NCBI GenBank assembly: GCA_947377595.1 | Contig: CANCGK010000001.1 | Location: 1 to 37,942 of the forward strand | Direction: 5' to 3' | Source: a bacterium | GTDB lineage: Bacteria > Babelota > Babeliae > Babelales > Chromulinivoraceae | Length of the DNA stretch: 37,942 bases | Part shown: in pieces, positions 32,720 through 37,942 of the stretch | Layout: each line of letters starts with the position of its first letter | Numbering within the stretch: the stretch's first letter is position 1 | The notes under the pieces: model-generated | What the model saw: the letters and a program-made list of their open reading frames with translations, nothing else | Told to the model about the DNA's origin: nothing | Database searches by the model: none | Position numbers and translations under genes: made by a program

Positions 32720-32943
32720 ATAAACCTTATAACTATAAGAATTTTATTAATTGCCATGAAACGATGCTTTATGAATCAACATCTTAAATTTTATTATAAC
32801 AAAAATAAAAAATTGCACAAAATTTATAAAAATAGAAGTAACTTTCTTTCTTTTTCTATTTGTTATAAAATATAGATATATCATAACAACAGGCATTGCC
32901 CTATCCTAAAAATTAAATTTCTAAAAACTGACGGGAATCAATC
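32720..32943. other. Divergent intergenic region ffh / hflX
   Basis: A 224-bp A+T-rich region without a gene. It contains the ffh promoter (32793-32820) and a rightward candidate extended -10 (TGTTATAAA near 32861-32869) for hflX. That element lies in an inverted repeat TTGTTAT (32860-32866), 16-bp spacer, ATAACAA (32883-32889), which may be an operator. Confidence 0.5.
32793..32820 (-). promoter_or_regulatory. Promoter of ffh
   Basis: On the minus strand: TTGTGC (32815-32820), 16 bp, perfect TATAAT (32793-32798) preceded by TGT, an extended -10. Leader about 65-70 nt to the ffh ATG at 32719. Confidence 0.55.
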
Positions 32944-34053
32944 ATGGCAAAAAATCAAAACGCTTCAACCAGCAACGACGTCAAAGTTCTTTTAGTTGGG
33001 GTACAGGCGCCAAACAATCACATCCAAGACATTCAATCATATTATGATGAATTCATAAGCCTTGCCGAAACATTAGGCGTTGCTCAATACGAATTCATCG
33101 CAATTAAATTGCGTTCATTTGATAATAAATACTTTTTTACTCAAGGTAAATTAGAAGAAGTTAAAGTTGCTTTTGAAAAATCAGGCGCAACTGAAATTAT
33201 TATTTCTGATCAATTAAATGGTCAACAAGAACGCAATTTGCAAGATTATTTAGAATGTCGAATTTTCGATAGAACTCGATTAATTTTATCTATTTTCGAA
33301 CGTACAGCTACCACAGCTGAAGGTAAACTTCAGGTAGAAATCGCAAAACTAGAACTCTTAAAAACTCGTCTTGCAGGTCATGGCATTCACCTTGAACAAC
33401 AAGCAGGATCGATTGGCGTTAAAGGGCCTGGCGAAACATTAAAAGAAGAAACCAATCGCTTAATTGAACGCCTTGTTTTAACCGCTCAACGCAAAATCAA
33501 ACAACTTGAAAAAACTCGCGAAACACAACGTAAACGTCGTTTAACGCAAGAATTGCAACAAGTGTGCTTGATTGGCTATACCAATGCTGGCAAATCTTCG
33601 ATCTTAAATAAAATGACCAACAGCGATGTACTTGCTGAAGATAAATTATTTGCAACACTAGACACTGCAACACGCCAATTATTTATTCATCATAAAAAAG
33701 TCGGTTTAATTTCTGACACGGTTGGTTTTATTCAAAATTTACCAACCCAATTGATTAAAGCTTTTAAATCAACGCTTGCAGAATTACAATATGCTTCACT
33801 TTTATTGCATGTCGTCGATATTTCTAATCCAAACTGGAAATCGCACATGAACGTTGTTTTTTCAACCTTAAAAGATCTGGGCGTGCAAAAAGAAATGGTC
33901 ATCGTCTTTAACAAAGCTGATTTATTAGAACCAGAAGAATTACAGGCACGTATTGATACCTTTGATTTACCAATACCCTATGTTGTTGTCAGCGCTTTAA
34001 GCAAAGAAGGTTTAGAAAGCCTAGCAAACTACATTGCTGCAAGAAAAAGCTAA
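32944..34053 (+). CDS. hflX: Ribosome-associated GTPase HflX
   Basis: A 369-residue GTPase that splits or rescues stalled 70S ribosomes, often under heat or antibiotic stress. The N-terminal nucleotide-binding HflX domain (about 12-125) is followed by a coiled coil with SIGVKGPGET (156-165) and then the G domain: G1 GYTNAGKS (211-218), G2 FATLDTATR (236-244), G3 DTVGF (258-262), G4 NKAD (323-326), G5 VSALS. There is little C-terminal extension after the G domain. It is followed after 35 bp by a UvrD-type helicase. The usual hfq neighbour is absent. Confidence 0.94.
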   Translation: MAKNQNASTSNDVKVLLVGVQAPNNHIQDIQSYYDEFISLAETLGVAQYEFIAIKLRSFDNKYFFTQGKLEEVKVAFEKSGATEIIISDQLNGQQERNLQDYLECRIFDRTRLILSIFERTATTAEGKLQVEIAKLELLKTRLAGHGIHLEQQAGSIGVKGPGETLKEETNRLIERLVLTAQRKIKQLEKTRETQRKRRLTQELQQVCLIGYTNAGKSSILNKMTNSDVLAEDKLFATLDTATRQLFIHHKKVGLISDTVGFIQNLPTQLIKAFKSTLAELQYASLLLHVVDISNPNWKSHMNVVFSTLKDLGVQKEMVIVFNKADLLEPEELQARIDTFDLPIPYVVVSALSKEGLESLANYIAARKS

Positions 34054-34088
34054 AATTGTATAGATTCATTAAAAATTGGTGAGCTGCC

Positions 34089-36521
34089 ATGCTACATGAT
34101 AAACAAGAACAATTTCAAAATTTTCTCACTACTCAATTGAATGATCCTCAGCGTCAAGCTGTCGAAACAATCAAAGGATCATTGCTCGTGATTGCTGGTG
34201 CAGGATCAGGTAAAACGCGAGTTATCACGGCACGTATCACCAATTTAATCGTTATGCATCATGTAGACCCACGCTCAATCGTAGCATTAACCTTTACCAA
34301 TAAAGCGGCAAAAGAAATGCAAGAACGGGTGACGACTTTTTTAGATCATCGCATGGCATTACCGACCGTATCAACGTTTCACTCGTACTGCTTACAAATT
34401 TTAAAAACACATCAACATCTTTTGCCTTTTGATAATTTTGTTATCATGGACAGCGCAGACCAGCAAAAACTAGTTGGAACTATTTTAAAAAAACATGAGC
34501 TTGAAAAACGAGTGAATCTAAAACAGATGCTCTACACAATTTCTTCATATAAAAATAGAAATGCCACCGGTTCAAGCATTGATGATGAAGACAGCGCAAG
34601 TATTTATAAGTTTCATGAAATTTATAATGCTTACGAACAAGAAAAACGTTTGAGTCGATGCCTTGATTTTGATGATTTACTTGTGTATACCTTGCAACTA
34701 TTTCAAAAGAACAAAGATTTTAAAGCAAAGTTTCAGGCAACCGTTCGCCATGTCTTAGTTGATGAATATCAAGATACCAACACCATTCAAAATGAACTTT
34801 TGCGTCATATGGTACTTGACGCCCATCAGAAACTTGCTATCGATTCAATTTGCGCAGTTGGTGACGAAGATCAATCGATCTATTCGTGGCGCGGAGCTAC
34901 CATCGAAAATATTTTAAAATTTAATAAAGATTTTGGACAAGCTCAAACGATTAAAATCGAACAAAATTACCGATCAACGCAGCATATTTTAGATATAGCA
35001 AATCATGTCATCGCCAACAACACATCTCGCAATCACAAAAATTTATGGTCTGCCAATAAAGAAACACAAAAAACTATTATTTTTGAATGTAACTCAGAGT
35101 TTCAAGAAGCTGACATGATCTGCGCTCTCGTTAAAACTGTAGCTGAGCACGAAAATTTACAATCTATTGCGATTTTATATCGCACACATTACCAATCTCG
35201 CGTTCTTGAAGAAGCTTTAATCAAAGCCAATATTCCTTATAAAATTATTGGGGGTATTCAATTCTACGAACGCAAAGAAATTAAAGATCTGCTCTCGTAT
35301 CTGCGATTCTTTTTTAATCCATTTGATCGCATCTCTTTTTCTCGCATTATCAATTGCCCTACACGTGGTCTTGGCGCAAAATTTGAAGAAGAATTTGACG
35401 AGCTTTGGAGCATGAATCCTTTTAGCCATGGCCTTGATATTGCAAAAATGCTATTAACAGAAAAAATGACGGCAACAAAACATCAAGCCTTGACAAGTTT
35501 TCGTAATCTTTTTCTCAACATGAAACCAGAGATTACCCCATTTGAAGGATTAAAGCAGATCATAGAAAAAACTCATTATATCGATTATATCGATGATAGT
35601 TTTGAAAAAGCTGAAGCTCAAACTAAAAAAGAAAATATTCAAGAGCTTTTTAGAGCAGTCTTACATTTTCAGGAAGAAGGTATTAATACAATTTCTGCTC
35701 TCTTAGAAGCAATTGCCTTAATGCAAGATTCTTTAAAAAAACAGGATATTGCAAAAGAATATGTTCAACTCATGACATTGCATAGCGCTAAAGGCTTAGA
35801 ATTTAACACCGTTATTTTACCAGGTATCGAAGATGGTATTTTGCCAAGCACTCCATCGATCAATGATAATAACGTACAAGAAGAACGCAGGCTGTTTTAT
35901 GTAGGGCTGACTCGTGCATGCAAACGTTTATTATTAACTCACTGCAGAACTCGCAGTACCTATGGTCAGACCAATGTACAAATTCGCTCTCGATTTTTAG
36001 ATGAAATACCTACAAACTTTGTTATTGAACAAGCAGCGCATTATTGGTCACACAATCAAGCAAAAACTTATTTTACACAATGGATCAAAGGCAATAGTCC
36101 AACTTCAATCAATACCGATCATGTACAAACTTTTGGATCATACCAACAACCTTCCCTGCAAAATTCAAGTGCATCTTTGTACAAATCCCAAACAAACCAT
36201 AAAAATTACACGAGCACTCTTAAAAAAAATAGTGCGACATCTGCATCCAAACCGGTCTATAACCAAAAATCTACATCAGGCATCGGCTCTTCTCTTTCTG
36301 AAATTAAAAACAAACTCAGTCAATTAACTCAAACCAAAAATCCAATTACTTCATATCCGATATCAAGCCCTTTTAAAAAGATGCAATCAATCCAACATAA
36401 AACATTTGGTCTTGGCATTGTCCACGAGGTTGAAGTAAAAGGGACCATCACGATTGTGACAGTCCGCTTTAATTTGCATGGTATTAAAAAAATCGATAGT
36501 AAGTTTTTAGAAATTATCTAG
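34089..36521 (+). CDS. UvrD/PcrA-type DNA helicase
   Basis: An 810-residue superfamily 1A 3'-5' helicase with the full motif set: Q motif LNDPQRQAV (17-25), Walker A GAGSGKT (37-43), Ia ALTFTNKAAKEM, DEYQDT (225-230), VGDEDQSIYSWRGA (257-270), QNYRS (292-296), MTLHSAKGLEF (562-572) and EERRLFYVGLTRA (about 599-611). A Ser/Thr/Asn-rich linker (about 645-755) leads to a small C-terminal domain with KTFGLGIVHEVEV, like the Tudor-type RNA-polymerase-binding end of PcrA/UvrD. It acts in repair or in clearing stalled forks and polymerase. Good GGTGAG ribosome site. UvrD or PcrA naming cannot be decided, so no symbol. Confidence 0.94.
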   Translation: MLHDKQEQFQNFLTTQLNDPQRQAVETIKGSLLVIAGAGSGKTRVITARITNLIVMHHVDPRSIVALTFTNKAAKEMQERVTTFLDHRMALPTVSTFHSYCLQILKTHQHLLPFDNFVIMDSADQQKLVGTILKKHELEKRVNLKQMLYTISSYKNRNATGSSIDDEDSASIYKFHEIYNAYEQEKRLSRCLDFDDLLVYTLQLFQKNKDFKAKFQATVRHVLVDEYQDTNTIQNELLRHMVLDAHQKLAIDSICAVGDEDQSIYSWRGATIENILKFNKDFGQAQTIKIEQNYRSTQHILDIANHVIANNTSRNHKNLWSANKETQKTIIFECNSEFQEADMICALVKTVAEHENLQSIAILYRTHYQSRVLEEALIKANIPYKIIGGIQFYERKEIKDLLSYLRFFFNPFDRISFSRIINCPTRGLGAKFEEEFDELWSMNPFSHGLDIAKMLLTEKMTATKHQALTSFRNLFLNMKPEITPFEGLKQIIEKTHYIDYIDDSFEKAEAQTKKENIQELFRAVLHFQEEGINTISALLEAIALMQDSLKKQDIAKEYVQLMTLHSAKGLEFNTVILPGIEDGILPSTPSINDNNVQEERRLFYVGLTRACKRLLLTHCRTRSTYGQTNVQIRSRFLDEIPTNFVIEQAAHYWSHNQAKTYFTQWIKGNSPTSINTDHVQTFGSYQQPSLQNSSASLYKSQTNHKNYTSTLKKNSATSASKPVYNQKSTSGIGSSLSEIKNKLSQLTQTKNPITSYPISSPFKKMQSIQHKTFGLGIVHEVEVKGTITIVTVRFNLHGIKKIDSKFLEII

Positions 36522-36606
36522 ATTCTTTTTTTAGGTATTTATTCTTCATAGCGTTTTGAATTGTACAAGCAGCTATCTCTTCAATATTTTTAGATATATT
36601 TTTGTT

Positions 36607-37942
36607 CTATTTTGTATCAGTGACTATTTTTTTGATTTGCTTTTGAAATTTACTTTTATCTTTATCATTGTCAAAATCGCACAATTCTAGCATTTGTATA
36701 CTACTTTCTGTAGAAGATCCAGCTGCTTTTAAACCGCTAGGAACTTTTTTATTTGAATGTGATTGTTTTGGTGATAATGATTCACACAATGGGAATCTTT
36801 GCAGTTGACCACTCATCTCAGATGGCAATCGCCGTGCAGCAAATTTTGCAGTTAATTGAGGAACAGAAAATCCTTGATTATGCAATGTCAAAACCTGGAG
36901 TTCGTAAGATTGTTCTTGCATGAAAAGCTGTCTTTGACTATTCAAAAGAAGTAATATATCTCGTTGTCTAGATTCTTCTAATTGAGATGCTATATTGCTT
37001 TGAAACTCCTCTAAAGCTTGACTGTTCTCATGAAACAATTCTAACACCTGAACTCTAGATACAGATAACTCTTTATTCATTTTTTGCAAAGCACTATTAA
37101 CTTCTTTAGTAGCTTTATCCAATTGTTCTTGCATCTTTTGCGAAAGTTGCATAAATTCTGCAGATAATTGATTGATTTGTTCATCAGTCTTCTGAGCACG
37201 CAATCGCTGTTCATGTGATGATTGATCAATTTTACTAGATAATGCAAAATAATTACTTTGTTGCTGATGATTTTGCGCTTGTAATCCCTCTTGTAATTGG
37301 CGCGCATTCTGTTGTACTTGACTACCTATCGATGCTATAGCTACTTGATAAGTTAGATTCTGCATTAAATTAGTTAATCTATCGTGATGACTCTTAAACT
37401 CGGTGTCAATTTGTCTTATTTCTATATCTTCAAGACGCTTGTGAAATGATTGTGATAACAATCTTTTGCAAGCAATAGCTCCTGCAAATCCTGTCGTCAT
37501 TGAGCCTAAAGTCATTCCAGCTCCTGGCTCTTTAAACGATAATGATACAGCACCCAGAAGCGTTAAACTTCCTAAAACACCTACAACAACATCTTGTCCA
37601 TGTTGAGGAACAGTCAATGCATTAACATATCGCCGAGATCCTACAATATTACCGGCAATACGCCTATAAACAGGATTTAATAAAGAACCAATTGTATCTG
37701 CCTTGTCAGTAAATAAATCAGGAATCTTTTCTTGAGCCTGAGCAACATGCGCAAGCAAACTTAAATCCGTTGTATCAGATAATGCACGAATACGAACAGC
37801 CAGTTTATTAAGATCTTGAGTCTTAGGAATATACAAAGATCGATCATCTTCTGTTAACAAATGATTAGATACAGCAGTTTTATAACTCTCAATATTTTTT
37901 TCTGCAATCTTCAGCGTACTCAAAAGATTTTCTGCCGCATCT
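36607..37942 (-). CDS. Partial coiled-coil membrane protein, unknown (start outside window)
   Basis: The frame is open through the window's right edge, so the N-terminus is missing; a TTG at 37923 is only an internal codon. At least 445 residues are visible. Numbering from that TTG, two hydrophobic segments lie at about 110-155 (VVGVLGSLTLLGAVSLSF and GSMTTGFAGAIACKRLL), then a long Gln-rich coiled coil (about 155-345) and a Ser/Lys-rich, charged C-terminus. I do not recognise it. The form suggests an envelope or inner-membrane structural protein. It is convergent with the helicase; the 85-bp gap between them shows no clear terminator. Confidence 0.75.
   Translation of the reverse strand, partial: DAAENLLSTLKIAEKNIESYKTAVSNHLLTEDDRSLYIPKTQDLNKLAVRIRALSDTTDLSLLAHVAQAQEKIPDLFTDKADTIGSLLNPVYRRIAGNIVGSRRYVNALTVPQHGQDVVVGVLGSLTLLGAVSLSFKEPGAGMTLGSMTTGFAGAIACKRLLSQSFHKRLEDIEIRQIDTEFKSHHDRLTNLMQNLTYQVAIASIGSQVQQNARQLQEGLQAQNHQQQSNYFALSSKIDQSSHEQRLRAQKTDEQINQLSAEFMQLSQKMQEQLDKATKEVNSALQKMNKELSVSRVQVLELFHENSQALEEFQSNIASQLEESRQRDILLLLNSQRQLFMQEQSYELQVLTLHNQGFSVPQLTAKFAARRLPSEMSGQLQRFPLCESLSPKQSHSNKKVPSGLKAAGSSTESSIQMLELCDFDNDKDKSKFQKQIKKIVTDTK

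Noticed and set aside
36522..36606. Terminator between the helicase and the convergent coiled-coil gene
   Set aside because: A+T-rich sequence without a stem of convincing length.
1..37942. Mobile element, phage or defence system
   Set aside because: No transposase, integrase, terminal repeats, restriction or toxin-antitoxin genes were recognised; gene order is largely conserved house-keeping.

Overview
The window is one continuous A+T-rich bacterial segment carrying 46 protein-coding genes that I can support. No rRNA, tRNA, CRISPR array, transposase, integrase or phage gene is visible. The YidC has a large periplasmic domain, MurC is present, and there is a candidate lipoprotein and several predicted secreted proteins, so a Gram-negative (diderm) cell plan is likely. 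Several traits suggest a reduced-genome, probably host-associated lineage: A+T richness, tight packing, a missing L30 gene, a shortened S4, a TrmD fused to a second methyltransferase-like domain, and poorly recognisable exported proteins. Candidatus Dependentiae (TM6) is my best guess from these traits. That is inference only and not proven by any marker here.

Layout. (1) 1-19458, all on the minus strand: a fused str-S10-spc-alpha ribosomal block. In transcription order it is rpsL, rpsG, fusA, tuf, rpsJ, rplC, rplD, rplW, rplB, rpsS, rplV, rpsC, rplP, rpmC, rpsQ, rplN, rplX, rplE, rpsN, rpsH, rplF, rplR, rpsE, (no rpmD), rplO, secY, adk, map, infA, rpmJ, rpsM, rpsK, rpsD, rpoA, rplQ, then a small NifU-type Fe-S protein. 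A good promoter lies just upstream of rpsL. (2) 19786-21257, plus: an RseP-type site-2 protease and a small cysteine-cluster protein. (3) 21330-25324, minus: rplM (own promoter, no rpsI), a PepP-like aminopeptidase, recR and yidC. (4) 25460-28706, plus: a MerR-type regulator, murC, and two predicted exported low-complexity proteins (glycine zipper; Gly/His/Asn-rich). (5) 28741-32719, minus: a candidate lipoprotein, rplS, the trmD fusion, rpsP and ffh. (6) 32944-36521, plus: hflX and a UvrD/PcrA helicase. (7) 36607-37942, minus: a coiled-coil membrane protein whose start lies beyond the window.

How it fits together. Most genes serve translation and co-translational export: ribosomal proteins, EF-Tu, EF-G, IF-1, RNA polymerase alpha, methionine aminopeptidase, SecY, YidC, Ffh and the ribosome-associated GTPase HflX. 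The rest handle DNA repair (RecR, UvrD), cell-wall synthesis (MurC), membrane proteolysis (RseP-like) and the envelope. The convergent gene pairs at 21.3 kb and 28.7 kb are separated by bidirectional hairpin terminators. The parts least explained by known families are the exported or membrane proteins at 20901-21257, 27378-28706, 28741-29133 and 36607-37942. I do not see a complete, clearly new multi-gene system.
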